DNA of 64,000 bases from Devosia sp. 66-22 (GCA_001899065.1 MKUZ01000006.1:49054-113053), one strand, 5' to 3'. Shown: positions 51,071 to 61,173, counted from the stretch's first letter. The notes: generated by a model from the sequence alone, not told the origin. Translations and numbers: made by a program.

Positions 51071-51085
51071 TTAATACCCGGCTAA
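51071..51085. promoter_or_regulatory. CtrA-like motif upstream of the EAL gene
   Basis: TTAA-tacccgg-CTAA matches 7 of 8 fixed bases of TTAA-N7-TTAA. It is 45 bases upstream of the CHASE4-EAL start codon, near where a promoter would lie. Same motif type as at the three pilus promoters. Functional role inferred. Confidence 0.35.
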
Positions 51086-51143
51086 TATGATAATTTGCCG
51101 AAAATTCAACGGATTGCCGCGAGCGCCGCTGACCCCAGCCGGC

Positions 51144-51979
<836 letters not shown>

Positions 51980-51983
<4 letters not shown>

Positions 51984-52819
51984 TGGGCGGCAGCCTCGCG
52001 GGTGAAGTCGCCCACGGTGGGCAGCCGGTCGCCGGTGGCGTTCTCGGGCAGCGCCGAGAGCAGCGCGCGGGTATAGGCGGATTTGGGGGCGGTGAAGAGG
52101 GTCAGCACGTCGGACTCCTCCATCTTGTGGCCGCGATACTGCACGACGACACGATCAGCAGTCTCGGCGACGACGCCGATATTGTGGGTGATCATGATGA
52201 GCGCCATGCCGTGTTCGGCCTGGAGGCGAACCAGCAGATCGAGGATCTGCTTCTGGATGGTGACGTCGAGCGCGGTGGTGGGCTCGTCGGCGATCAGCAG
52301 CTTGGGATTGCAGGCGATGGCCATAGCGATCATGACGCGCTGGCACTGGCCGCCCGACATCTGGTGCGGGAAGGCGCCGAGGCGATCGGCCCCGTCGGTG
52401 ATGCCCACCTGCTCGAGCAGCTCGATGGCGCGAGCGCGCCGGGCGCGCCGGTCCATGCCGAGGTGGAAGCGCAGCGTCTCCTCGAGCTGAAAGCCGATGG
52501 TGAAGCACGGATTGAGCGAGGCGATGGGTTCCTGGAAGATCATCGCGATGTCCTTGCCGACGATCTTGCGGCGGTCGGTCCGCGACATTGTCAGCATGTC
52601 CTTGCCGTCGAAGGTCATGCGGTCGGCGGTGACGGTGGCGCTGGGTGGCAAGAGGCCCATCAAGGCGAGCATTTCGACCGACTTGCCCGAGCCGGATTCG
52701 CCGACGATGGCGAGGACTTCGCGCGCATCGACATGCAGGTCGATGCCCTCGACGGCCTTGAACAGGCCCACGGAGGTATCGAACGCGACAGTGAGGTTCT
52801 TGATCTCAAGCAGGGGCAT
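51980..52819 (-). CDS. dppD: Dipeptide/oligopeptide ABC transporter ATPase (DppD-type)
   Basis: 279-residue ABC ATPase. Walker [13 protein letters not shown] (Val/Glu after Ser, usual in DppD), signature [15 protein letters not shown], Walker [13 protein letters not shown] and the C-terminal [11 protein letters not shown] motif. The signature has Cys where Gln/Arg is commoner. The ATG at 52819 lies 5 bases after the permease stop codon. Confidence 0.92.
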
Positions 52820-52824
52820 GCCGA

Positions 52825-53739
52825 TCAGCTCCGCTTCAGCTTGGGATCGAGGGCATCGCGCAAGCCATCGCCGATGAGGTTGATGGCGAGCACGGTGACG
52901 AGGATGGCGATGCCGGGGATGGTGATGACCCACCAGGCGCGGGTGATGAACTCGCGGCTGTCGGCGAGCATGGTCCCCCATTCGGGGATGGGCGGCTGGG
53001 CGCCGAGGCCGAGGAAGCCGAGCGCAGCGGCGTCGAGGATGGCGCTCGAGAAGCTGAGCGTGGCCTGGACGATGAGCGGCGCGAGGCAATTGGGCAGGAT
53101 GGTCGAGAACATCAGCCGGACATGGCCGGCACCGGCGAGGCGGGCGGAGGTCACATATTCGCGGTTGGTCTCGGAGATGACCGCGGCGCGGGTGAGGCGC
53201 GCGAAATGCGGCTGCAGCACCAGCGCAATGGCGAGCATGGCATTGAACAGGCCGGGGCCGATCACCGTCACCAGCACCAGGGCGAGGAGCAGCGAGGGGA
53301 AGGCGAGGATGATGTCCATGACGCGCATGATGAGCGCATCGACCCAGCCGCGGAAATAGCCGGCGAGGAGGCCGAGGATGATGCCGCCCACCAGGGAGAG
53401 CGAGACGACGACGGCGCCGATGAGCAGCGAGTAGCGCGCGCCATGCATCAGGCGCGAGAGAATGTCGCGACCGATGGCGTCGGTGCCCAGCAGGAAGCGC
53501 GGATCGCCGCCCTCCTGCCAGACGGGCGGCGTGAGGAAGGCATCGCGATACTGGAACACGGGGTCGTGCGGAGCGATCCAGGGCGCAAGCAGCGCCACCA
53601 GCACGAGCGCGACGAAGACGACGAGCCCGACGACGGCGCCGCGGCTGTGGGAGAAGTAGAACCAGACTTCGCGCAGGCCGGCGAGCCGGTGAGCGGCGGC
53701 CGGTGCGGGAGCAGGCGAGGGAGAGGTGATGTCGGTCAT
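52825..53739 (-). CDS. dppC: Dipeptide/oligopeptide ABC transporter permease (DppC-type)
   Basis: 304-residue permease. An N-terminal OppC-type domain (FYFSHSRGAVVGLVVFVALV) precedes the ABC-membrane region with the EAA-type loop (YVTSARLAGAGHVRLMFSTI, then LPNCLAPLI). FLLGTDAIGRDILSRLMHGA is diagnostic of DppC/OppC. The ATG at 53739 is selected because the preceding 18 residues of the open frame are not family-like. Confidence 0.92.
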   Translation of the reverse strand: MTDITSPSPAPAPAAAHRLAGLREVWFYFSHSRGAVVGLVVFVALVLVALLAPWIAPHDPVFQYRDAFLTPPVWQEGGDPRFLLGTDAIGRDILSRLMHGARYSLLIGAVVVSLSLVGGIILGLLAGYFRGWVDALIMRVMDIILAFPSLLLALVLVTVIGPGLFNAMLAIALVLQPHFARLTRAAVISETNREYVTSARLAGAGHVRLMFSTILPNCLAPLIVQATLSFSSAILDAAALGFLGLGAQPPIPEWGTMLADSREFITRAWWVITIPGIAILVTVLAINLIGDGLRDALDPKLKRS

Positions 53740-53749
53740 CGCGTGCGCC

Positions 53750-54757
53750 TCACTGATGCCTGATGCGCGGATTGATGACCGCGTAGAGCACATCGACGAT
53801 CAAATTGACGGTCATGATGATGAGCGCGATCAGCAGCAGGCCGCTCTGGACCACGAAGTAGTCGCGCTTGTTGACGGATTCGATCATCCACTTGCCGATG
53901 CCGGGCCAGGAGAACACCGTTTCGGTGAGAATGGCGCCGGCCATCAGCACGCCGACCTGGAGGCCGATGGTGGTGACGACGGGGATCAGCGCATTGCGCA
54001 GCGCATGCAGCGCCACGACGCGGCGCGGCGGCAGGCCCTTGGCGCGGGCGGTGCGGACATAGTCCTCGCCCAGCACTTCGAGCATCGCCGAGCGCGTCTG
54101 CCGCGCGATCACTGCGAGCGGGATGGTGGCGAGCACGACAGTGGGCAGGATCAGATAGTGCAGCGCCGACAGGAAGGCGCCCTTCTGGCCCGACAGCAGG
54201 CTGTCGATGAGCATGAAGCCGGTGACCGGCTTGAAATAGTAACTGAGCGCGATGCGGCCCGAGACAGGGGTCCAGTGCAGGTAGCCCGAAAAGAAGATGA
54301 TGAGCAGCAGGCCCCACCAGAAGATGGGCATGGAGTAGCCGACGAGAGCGGTGCCCATCGTCGCCTGGTCGATCCACTTGCCGCGATTGACGGCCGCCAC
54401 GATGCCGGCGGGAACGCCCAGGACCGTGGCCAGGATGATGGCGCACAACGACAGCTCGACCGTCGCGGGGAAGCGCGAGAAGAATTCGTAGATGACGGGC
54501 CGCTTGCTGGCGAAGGAGGTGCCGAAGTCGCCGCGGAAGATGTCGCCCAGATAATTGAAGTATTGCTGCCATAGCGGCAGGTCGAAACCGAGCTGGCGCA
54601 GCACCTCGGCGTGCCGCTCGGGGCTGACCCCGCGTTCGCCGGCGAGCACCTGGACGGGGTCGCCGGGCAGGATGCGGATGAAGAAGAAGGCAACGATCGT
54701 CACGCCGATAAAAGTCGGAATGAGAAGCGCAAGCCTCTTGAGCAAAAATCGTAGCAT
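53750..54757 (-). CDS. dppB: Dipeptide/oligopeptide ABC transporter permease (DppB-type)
   Basis: 335-residue permease with about six helices. The N-terminus LKRLALLIPTFIGVTIVAFF, GDPVQVLAGERGVSPERHAE and the coupling loop YVRTARAKGLPPRRVVALHA, LRNALIPVV match DppB. It begins 130 bases after the binding-protein gene, with a strong hairpin between them, so its transcript level may be lower. Confidence 0.92.
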   Translation of the reverse strand: MLRFLLKRLALLIPTFIGVTIVAFFFIRILPGDPVQVLAGERGVSPERHAEVLRQLGFDLPLWQQYFNYLGDIFRGDFGTSFASKRPVIYEFFSRFPATVELSLCAIILATVLGVPAGIVAAVNRGKWIDQATMGTALVGYSMPIFWWGLLLIIFFSGYLHWTPVSGRIALSYYFKPVTGFMLIDSLLSGQKGAFLSALHYLILPTVVLATIPLAVIARQTRSAMLEVLGEDYVRTARAKGLPPRRVVALHALRNALIPVVTTIGLQVGVLMAGAILTETVFSWPGIGKWMIESVNKRDYFVVQSGLLLIALIIMTVNLIVDVLYAVINPRIRHQ

Positions 54758-54851
54758 GCTGGCCCCGAAAGCCGACCCGACCTGGCGGGTGGCACCTTAC
54801 TGCATCCGGTCTCAGACCCCTCAGGGCGAACTATCGGGAGACCGGTAAGGA

Positions 54852-54879
54852 CAGGGGGCGTCGCGAACGACGCCCCCTG
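54852..54879 (-). terminator. Intercistronic hairpin after dppA
   Basis: CAGGGGGCGTC-gcgaac-GACGCCCCCTG, a perfect 11-base stem, starts 8 bases after the dppA stop. No T-run follows on the minus strand, so it is more likely an mRNA-stabilising or attenuating stem-loop between the abundant binding protein and the permease genes than a complete terminator. Confidence 0.6.
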
Positions 54880-54886
54880 CAGTCGA

Positions 54887-56482
54887 TTACTCGGCGACGT
54901 CCACGCCGTCGAAGCGGTGGAAGCCCAGCGGGTCCTGCTTGAAGTTCAGGACGCGCTTGGAGTGCGCGAGATACTGGTTCGAGTGCGCGAGCAGCAGCCA
55001 CGGAGCTTCTTCGTGGAAGATCTTCTCGGCTTCGAAGTAGATCGCGGCGCGCTCGGCCTGGTCAAAGGTGCCCTTGGCCTTCTGGATCAGCGCGTCGTAG
55101 TCCTCGTTGCACCACTGGGCGCGGTTGTTGGAACCAACCGCGGCGCAGGAGAGCAGCACGCCCAGGAAGTTGTCCGGGTCGGCGTTGTCGGCGCCCCAGC
55201 CGATCATCACGGCACCGTCGCGGTCGACCTTGGAGGACTCCTCGAGGTAGACCGGCCAGTCCATGCTGACGAGCTCGACGTTGACGCCGATGGCGCTCCA
55301 GTCGGCCTGCAGCAGCTCACCCATACGCTTGCCGTTCGGGTTGTACGGACGGGCGACGGGCATCCACCACAGCTTGAGGCTGAGGTTTTCGACACCGGCA
55401 TCGGCCAGCATCTTCTTGGCCGCTTCAGGATCGTAGGTGCCGATGGTGCCGGCCGGATCAGACGCCCAGGACGAGGCCGGGAGCGGGTTGATCGCGAGCT
55501 GGGCCTTGCCGGCATAGACGCCCTCAAGGATGGCTTCCTTGTTGACGGCCATGTTCAGGGCCTGACGGACTTCCTTCTTGTCGAACGGAGCCTGCTGGGT
55601 GTTGTAGGCGATGAAGCCCACATTCTCACCCGGCGTCTGCGAGACGACGATGTTGGGATCCTGGCTCAGCGCATCGACGTCGCCCGGGATCGGATAGGGG
55701 ATCACGTCGCACTGGCCGGCCTTGAGGGCTTCCTGCGCGGCGGCGGGTTCCTTGGTGATGGCGAAGATCAGGTCGTCGATCTTTTCCTTGCCCGACCAAT
55801 GGTCCGGGTGCGCCTTGTAGCGGATGACAGTGTCGGTCTGGTAGTCGACATACTGGAAGCCGCCCGTGCCGACCGGCAGGGTGTTGAACTGGCCCATATT
55901 GCCGGCAGCTTCGAGCTGGGCGGCGTATTCGGCCGAACCGATCGAGAGGAAGTCCATCGGGAAGTTCACGAACACGGTCGAATCGGCCGAGTTGAAGGTG
56001 AACTTCACAGTGTAGTCGTCGACCTTCTCCACCGACTTGAACGCGGCCTTGAAGCCGGTCGAGTCGAAATACTGGTAGGACGCGCCGTCGACGTAAGTCG
56101 CCCACGGGCTCGCCGGATCGGCCTGGCGCTGGAACGACCAGACGACGTCATCGGCGTTGAACTCGCGCGTCGGGGTGAAGTAGTCGGTGGTCTGCCACTT
56201 GACGCCTTTGCGCAGGTGGAAGGTGATCTGCGTGCCGTCTTCCGAAATGTCCCAGCTTTCGGCGAGGGACGGGACGATGGCGGAACCGCCCAGTTCGAAG
56301 TCGACGAGGCGGTCATAGACGGCGCGCGAGGACGCGTCGAACGTCGTGCCGGCGCTCCACAGCGCGGGATCGAAGCCTTCCGGCGAACCTTCCGAGCAGT
56401 AGACGAGCTGCTTGGCATAGGCGCTGCCGCCGAGCAGAGCGACAAGGGTCGCCGCCGTCATCAGCGTTTTCATCAATTTCAT
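54887..56482 (-). CDS. dppA: Dipeptide-type ABC transporter substrate-binding protein
   Basis: 531-residue periplasmic binding protein (SBP family 5). Signal peptide ends SAYA, mature chain starts [59 protein letters not shown] and [20 protein letters not shown] are DppA-like. Two cysteines in the last segment may form a disulfide, as in DppA. First gene of the operon; its promoter must lie in the 226-base gap shared with the divergent VOC gene. Confidence 0.92.
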   Translation of the reverse strand: MKLMKTLMTAATLVALLGGSAYAKQLVYCSEGSPEGFDPALWSAGTTFDASSRAVYDRLVDFELGGSAIVPSLAESWDISEDGTQITFHLRKGVKWQTTDYFTPTREFNADDVVWSFQRQADPASPWATYVDGASYQYFDSTGFKAAFKSVEKVDDYTVKFTFNSADSTVFVNFPMDFLSIGSAEYAAQLEAAGNMGQFNTLPVGTGGFQYVDYQTDTVIRYKAHPDHWSGKEKIDDLIFAITKEPAAAQEALKAGQCDVIPYPIPGDVDALSQDPNIVVSQTPGENVGFIAYNTQQAPFDKKEVRQALNMAVNKEAILEGVYAGKAQLAINPLPASSWASDPAGTIGTYDPEAAKKMLADAGVENLSLKLWWMPVARPYNPNGKRMGELLQADWSAIGVNVELVSMDWPVYLEESSKVDRDGAVMIGWGADNADPDNFLGVLLSCAAVGSNNRAQWCNEDYDALIQKAKGTFDQAERAAIYFEAEKIFHEEAPWLLLAHSNQYLAHSKRVLNFKQDPLGFHRFDGVDVAE

Positions 56483-56668
56483 GATGGTGTTTCTCCCGAA
56501 GATTATTGCGCCCGGGCAGTGTTGTTCCCGAGCTTGGCGCGCACCAAAGCGTTTTTCTCCTTGTCACGCAACGGGAATAATCACCCGCCATGCTGGTGAG
56601 ATTTCACGATTTTTTGCCACCGGAGCCGGCCGTGACGGAACGCCGGGTGTGCTAAATGTTTGTGGCAT

Positions 56669-56684
56669 TTGACCAATTGGTCAA
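56669..56684. promoter_or_regulatory. 16-base perfect palindrome (operator)
   Basis: TTGACCAATTGGTCAA, a perfect palindrome, is in the gap between dppA and the VOC gene, 24 bases before the VOC ATG and 187 bases before the dppA ATG. It matches the RutR operator consensus TTGACCA-NN-TGGTCAA known from Escherichia coli, though other TetR- and GntR-type regulators use similar sites. Closeness to the VOC start suggests that gene is the main target. Confidence 0.65.
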
Positions 56685-56708
56685 TTCCGTGGAGGAAAAG
56701 CGGCAGAA

Positions 56709-57098
56709 ATGAGCCTCAAGGTCGCAACTGTCGCGCTGGTCGTGGATGACTATGACCGCGCCATCGCCTTCTATCGCAACACTCTGGGGCTCGAGTTGAT
56801 CGCCGATACGCCGCTGGGCGGCGGCAAGCGCTGGGTGGTGGTGGGCGGCGCCGGCGGGGCACGCCTGCTGCTGGCCCGCGCCGATGGCGAGCGGCAGGAG
56901 GCAGCCATCGGCAACCAGGCGGGCGGGCGGGTCGGTTTCTTCCTCGAGACCGATGATTTCGAACGGGATCATGCCCGGCTCGTTGACGCGGGCGTAAGGT
57001 TCCACGAGGCACCGCGACACGAGGCCTATGGCAGCGTGGCGGTGTTCGAGGACCTCTATGGCAACAAATGGGATCTGATCGCGCCGAAGACGGCCTGA
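56709..57098 (+). CDS. VOC-family protein (glyoxalase/dioxygenase fold)
   Basis: 129-residue protein of the vicinal oxygen chelate superfamily, two beta-alpha-beta-beta-beta modules. FYRNTLGLELIADTPLGGG, RVGFFLETDDFERDHARLVD and AVFEDLYGNKWDLI are typical. A Glu near the end (FEDLYGNKWD) is a standard metal ligand. GGAGG lies about 15 bases before the ATG. Followed after 11 bases by an aldo/keto reductase. Substrate unknown. Confidence 0.88.
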   Translation: MSLKVATVALVVDDYDRAIAFYRNTLGLELIADTPLGGGKRWVVVGGAGGARLLLARADGERQEAAIGNQAGGRVGFFLETDDFERDHARLVDAGVRFHEAPRHEAYGSVAVFEDLYGNKWDLIAPKTA

Positions 57099-57109
57099 AG
57101 GAGAAAGAC

Positions 57110-58036
57110 ATGGACAAGCGCAGACTGGGCCGTACGGACCTCGAAACCGAGCCGGTGATCTTCGGCTGCAATGTGCTGGGCTGGACCCTCGAGGAGAACG
57201 ACGCGTTCCGCGTGCTCGATGCGTTCGTCGACCACGGGCTCAATGCGTTCGACACGGCGGATGTCTACGGCAAGGGCAAGTCGGAGACGATCCTTGGCAA
57301 ATGGTTGACGGCGCGGGGCAACCGCGACAGGGTCATCGTGATGACCAAGGTGGGCTCGGATATGGGCCGGGGCAGGCGCGACCTCACCGCCAAATGGATC
57401 ACCGAGGAGGTGGAGCATTCGCTCAAGCGGCTGCAGACCGATGTGATCGACCTCTACCAGAGCCACTGGCCCGACCCCGAGACGCCGCAGGAGGAGACGC
57501 TGGGCGCGTTCGACCGGCTGGTGCAGGCGGGCAAGGTGCGCTGGCTCGGCTCGTCCAACCAGGACGCGGCGCTGCTGGGCGAAGCGCTCGATATCTCGAC
57601 GCGGAACGGCTGGGCGCGCTACGAGACGGTGCAGAACGAGTACAACCTCGCCGACCGAGAAGGGTTTGGCCGGGTGCAGCAGATGTGCGTCGACAACGAC
57701 GTATCGGGCATCGGCTATTTCTCGCTGGCGCGCGGCTTCCTCAGCGGCAAGTACCGCAGCGCGGCCGACGCCGACAAGTCGCCGCGCGGCGCCAATGTGG
57801 TGAGCAAGTACATCAACGAACGCGGTCTGCGCATCCTTGCGGCACTGGACGAGGTGAGCACCCGAACGGGCGCGAAGCCGGCGGAGGTGGCGCTGGCCTG
57901 GATCGCGGCGCAGCCCGGCGTGGGCGCGGCGATCGCCTCGGCCACGACGGTGGAACAGGTCGAGAGCCTCGCGAAGGGGGCGCGGCTGAAGCTGTCGGAT
58001 GCGGATGGGAGGCTTTTGACCGCGGCGGGGACATAG
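57110..58036 (+). CDS. Aldo/keto reductase
   Basis: 308-residue NADPH-dependent oxidoreductase with a TIM barrel. The catalytic tetrad is Asp and Tyr in FDTADVYGKGKSE, Lys in MTKVG and His in QSHWPDP. GAAIASATTVEQVESLAKG is the cofactor-binding region near the end. ATG at 57110 with AAGGAG 6 bases upstream; an in-frame start at 57068 inside the VOC gene is rejected. Co-transcribed with VOC gene. Confidence 0.92.
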   Translation: MDKRRLGRTDLETEPVIFGCNVLGWTLEENDAFRVLDAFVDHGLNAFDTADVYGKGKSETILGKWLTARGNRDRVIVMTKVGSDMGRGRRDLTAKWITEEVEHSLKRLQTDVIDLYQSHWPDPETPQEETLGAFDRLVQAGKVRWLGSSNQDAALLGEALDISTRNGWARYETVQNEYNLADREGFGRVQQMCVDNDVSGIGYFSLARGFLSGKYRSAADADKSPRGANVVSKYINERGLRILAALDEVSTRTGAKPAEVALAWIAAQPGVGAAIASATTVEQVESLAKGARLKLSDADGRLLTAAGT

Positions 58037-58075
58037 AGACCGACCGATCGCAAGCGGACCTCCCCTCGCGCCGGG

Positions 58076-58798
58076 CTACCCCACCACCGTCCCGAACAGC
58101 GCACCCACGGCGGCGGTGAAGGCCATGGCGAGGGCGCCCCAGACGAGGACGCGGAGGGTGCCGCGCAGGAGCGGGGCGCCGCCGGTGCGGGCGCCGAGCG
58201 CGCCGAGAATGGCGAGGACGACGAGCGTGACGCCGGTGACGACCCACAGGGTGGCGGTGCCGGTGACCAGCCAGGCGGCGAGGAGCGGCAGCGCGGCACC
58301 GACGGTGAAGGTCGCCGCGGAGGTGAGCGCGGCCTGGATCGGATTCGCGCTCGACACTTCGGTGATCCCCAACTCGTCGCGGGCATGGGCGCCGAGAGCG
58401 TCCTTTTCCATCAACTGCCGGGCGACGGCGTGGGCGGTCTGCGGGTCGAGGCCGCGACGCTCATAGATGGTGGCCAGTTCCTCGAGCTCGTCGTCCCAGT
58501 GGATTTCGAGCTCGGCCTTTTCGCGCGCGAGGTCGGCGCGCTCGGTGTCGGACTGCGAGGAGACCGACACATATTCTCCCGCCGCCATCGACATGGCGCC
58601 GGCGACGAGGCCGGCGAGGCCGGAGATCACCACGGCCTCGTGGTCGACGCCGGATGCGGCGACGCCGACGAGGATGGAGGCGACCGAGACGATGCCGTCA
58701 TTGGCGCCGAGCACGGCGGCGCGCAGCCAGCCGATGCGGTGGACGAGGTGGGCCTCTGGGTGGATCGAGGGCGAGTCAGGCGACAAGGTAACCTCCAT
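58076..58798 (-). CDS. VIT1/CCC1-family iron/manganese transporter
   Basis: 240-residue membrane protein. The first helices contain LRAAVLGANDGIVSVASILV and GAMSMAAGEYVSVSSQSDTE, the VIT family signatures. A cytoplasmic helical hairpin rich in Glu (about 85-135, metal-binding in plant VIT1) and three C-terminal helices follow. It probably exports Fe2+ or Mn2+ from the cytoplasm. Its start overlaps the end of the SDR gene by 23 bases. Confidence 0.9.
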   Translation of the reverse strand: MEVTLSPDSPSIHPEAHLVHRIGWLRAAVLGANDGIVSVASILVGVAASGVDHEAVVISGLAGLVAGAMSMAAGEYVSVSSQSDTERADLAREKAELEIHWDDELEELATIYERRGLDPQTAHAVARQLMEKDALGAHARDELGITEVSSANPIQAALTSAATFTVGAALPLLAAWLVTGTATLWVVTGVTLVVLAILGALGARTGGAPLLRGTLRVLVWGALAMAFTAAVGALFGTVVG

Positions 58799-59501
58799 CG
58801 ACGGACAGCACCGCGCCAGTGATGTAGGCGGCCAGCGGTGAACACAGGAACAGTGCCGGCGGCGCGAGGTCGTCGGGCGTGCCCCAGCGGCCGATGGGGA
58901 TGCGGGCGCTGAGCTCGGCGAAGCGCGCCGGATTGGCGCGCGGCACGGCGGTCATCGCCGTTTCGATCCAGCCCGGCGCGAGGGCGTTGACGCGAGTGCC
59001 CTCGGGCGCGAAGGCGACGGCCAGCGACTTGACGAGCCCGACGAGCCCGGCCTTGCTGGCGGCATAGGCCGGCGCATGGGGCGCGCCGAGGAACGAATAG
59101 AGCGAGCCGATGGCGAGCATGGCGCCGCCGCCCGCGAGCCTGGGGCGGAACGCCGTGGCGAGGCGCATGGCACCGGTGAGATTGATGTCGAGGGTGGTGG
59201 TGAAGCCGTCCTCGGTGAACTCGGCGGCGCGCAGGTTCACGCCCGCACAGTCGACAAGCGCGGCAATGGGCCCGAACTGCGATGCGAAGGCCTCTACCGC
59301 CTCGGCACTGCGGACGTCGAGCTGGTGGAACGCTATTCCTGCGGTCGCCGCGGCGGCGTCGACTTCGGCGTCGGTAGCGCCGGTAGCGAAGACTGTCGCG
59401 CCGGCATCGCGGAAGGCCGCAGCGATGCCGCGACCAATACCAGAGCTGCCGCCGACGACGAGGACGGTTTTGCCGGTGTAGAACTCAGAGGCCCAGTGCA
59501 T
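58776..59501 (-). CDS. Short-chain dehydrogenase/reductase
   Basis: 241-residue Rossmann-fold SDR. The cofactor motif is GGSSGIGRG (TGxxxGxG type), the catalytic Ser is in IGSLYSFLG and the Tyr/Lys pair in YAASK. The ATG at 59501 is preferred for a GAGGGG sequence upstream, although an ATG at 59519 overlaps the cupin gene stop as ATGA and is nearly as good. Third gene of a coupled set with the cupin dioxygenase and class V aminotransferase. Confidence 0.9.
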   Translation of the reverse strand: MHWASEFYTGKTVLVVGGSSGIGRGIAAAFRDAGATVFATGATDAEVDAAAATAGIAFHQLDVRSAEAVEAFASQFGPIAALVDCAGVNLRAAEFTEDGFTTTLDINLTGAMRLATAFRPRLAGGGAMLAIGSLYSFLGAPHAPAYAASKAGLVGLVKSLAVAFAPEGTRVNALAPGWIETAMTAVPRANPARFAELSARIPIGRWGTPDDLAPPALFLCSPLAAYITGAVLSVDGGYLVA

Positions 59502-59515
59502 CCGAGACGACCCCC

Positions 59516-60013
59516 TCATCTGATGAACTGGTCCACATAGTCGGCGCCGAGGCCGGAGGCGGTGTAGTGCCTGCGGCACATGTCGATCTTGGTGAAGACG
59601 TCCTCGAAGCCGATCTGGCGGTTGTCTGTGTCGAGATAGACCATGCAGGTCGAGATGTTGAAGAAGGTGATCATCTCCTCGCAGTCCTCGGGGACGGTCA
59701 AGGTGTGGATCTCGCCGGGCGGCTCGAACACATAGGAGCCGGTTTCGGCCACCCAGTCGTGCTCGAGATAGCGCCAACGGCCCTTGACGACATAGCCATG
59801 CACCGGCGCGGGATGGAGGTGGCGGCTGAGGATGCCGGCCTTGCGCACGCGCAGCAGATTGCACCACTGGCCCTGCACCGTATTGAGCAGCAGCGGACGG
59901 AACCAGACGCCCTCGGCCTGCGGCACCCAGACGCGCTCGTCGTCGGGGATAGCGACGACCTGCATCTCCTTTGAGGCGAGCGGGTGGGCGGAGCCGTTGA
60001 GCGTCTCGTACAT
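59516..60013 (-). CDS. Cupin protein of the 2,4'-dihydroxyacetophenone dioxygenase family
   Basis: 165-residue double-stranded beta-helix protein. The metal-binding histidines are in SRHLHPAPVHGYVV (His 65, 67, 72) and EIHTLTVP (His 103). The family reference enzyme cleaves the side chain of dihydroxyacetophenone using iron, but the substrate here is unknown; neighbours suggest an amino or hydroxy acid derivative. Its start overlaps the aminotransferase stop by one base. Confidence 0.85.
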   Translation of the reverse strand: MYETLNGSAHPLASKEMQVVAIPDDERVWVPQAEGVWFRPLLLNTVQGQWCNLLRVRKAGILSRHLHPAPVHGYVVKGRWRYLEHDWVAETGSYVFEPPGEIHTLTVPEDCEEMITFFNISTCMVYLDTDNRQIGFEDVFTKIDMCRRHYTASGLGADYVDQFIR

Positions 60014-61173
60014 CAGGCCGTCCTTTGGCAGACCATGTCGACGAGGTCGCCGAGCCGGTCGTAGTCGGAGGGCAGATTATAGGCCTGCGCCGACAGCCGA
60101 AGCCAGACCGTGCCGCCGAGCGCGATGACGGGCAGGTCGCAGCCGAGATCGTAGAACATCTGCCTCAGCGCCAGGGCGCGCTGCTCGCTGCCGTCGGTGC
60201 GGATGGGCAGCTCGACCAGCGACATCGCGGCCTCGAGCTCCGGCGGATTGGCCGGGCGCGTGCCGAAGCGCGCCGCGAGCTTCTCGGCGGCGGCGCGCGC
60301 CTCAGCCCGGTTGGTCGCCATCAGCGCAGTCCCGCCGAGGCGGTCGTGAAAGGCGATAGCGTCGGGCAGGACAAGAGCGGCGCTCCAGTCGCGCGTGCCG
60401 GTCCAGTCGAACTCGGCGACGAACCCGCTGCCATAGCCATGCGAGATGATATTGGGGTGGAGCATCTGCTGGTGCTGCGGCGCGGCCCAGAGGAAGCCGG
60501 CGCCCTTGGCGCCCATCCACCATTTGTGGCCGTTGCCGACGTAGTAGTCGGCGCCGAGCGCGCCGAGGTCGAGCGGTACCTGGCCCGGGCCGTGCGCGCC
60601 ATCGACAAGCACGGGCACGCCGGCGGCGCGGTAGCCGGCGACGATCTCGGCGAGCGGCAGCACGAGCGCGCTGGGCGAGGTGATGTGATCGACAATGGCA
60701 AGACGGGTGCGCGGCGTGACGCCCGACAGATGCGCGGCGACGAGCGTATCGGCGGTGGGATTGGGAAAAGGCAGCGCCGTGGTGACGATGACGGCACCGG
60801 TGCGTGCGCAGACATGGCGCGCGGCCTTCACCACGGCGGCATAGGTGTGTTCGTTGACGAGGATCTCGTCGCCGGGGGCGAAGGGGATGGAATTGAGGAT
60901 GGCGTTGATGGCGGCGGTGGAGTTGTCGACCAGCGCCAGATCCTCGCCGCGAGCGCCGATGGCGGCGCCGACGGCGGCGGCCGCGCGGCGGATGGCGGCG
61001 GGCAGCTCGGTGGCCATGAACAGGGTGGGCGCCGCTTCCATGCGGCGGCGCCAGTCGTCCTGCTTGGCCAGCACCTCGAGCGGCGTGGCGCCGTAGGAGC
61101 CGTGGTTGATGATGAGCCGGGAATAGTCGAGCCCCCAGAGGGAGCGGATGTCGGGAGTGTGGGGAGACGCCAT
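60013..61173 (-). CDS. Class V aminotransferase (isopenicillin N epimerase-like)
   Basis: 386-residue PLP enzyme. The cofactor lysine is at about 217 in NGHKWWMGAKGAGFLW, and the Asp/His pair in DGAHGPG (191-194). Members of this group include cysteine desulfurase-like lyases, isopenicillin N epimerase and hercynylcysteine sulfoxide lyase. The start at 61173 (MASPHTPDIRSLWGLDYSR) is preferred; the frame is open to 61230. First gene of the trio, divergent from an MFS transporter. Confidence 0.85.
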   Translation of the reverse strand: MASPHTPDIRSLWGLDYSRLIINHGSYGATPLEVLAKQDDWRRRMEAAPTLFMATELPAAIRRAAAAVGAAIGARGEDLALVDNSTAAINAILNSIPFAPGDEILVNEHTYAAVVKAARHVCARTGAVIVTTALPFPNPTADTLVAAHLSGVTPRTRLAIVDHITSPSALVLPLAEIVAGYRAAGVPVLVDGAHGPGQVPLDLGALGADYYVGNGHKWWMGAKGAGFLWAAPQHQQMLHPNIISHGYGSGFVAEFDWTGTRDWSAALVLPDAIAFHDRLGGTALMATNRAEARAAAEKLAARFGTRPANPPELEAAMSLVELPIRTDGSEQRALALRQMFYDLGCDLPVIALGGTVWLRLSAQAYNLPSDYDRLGDLVDMVCQRTA

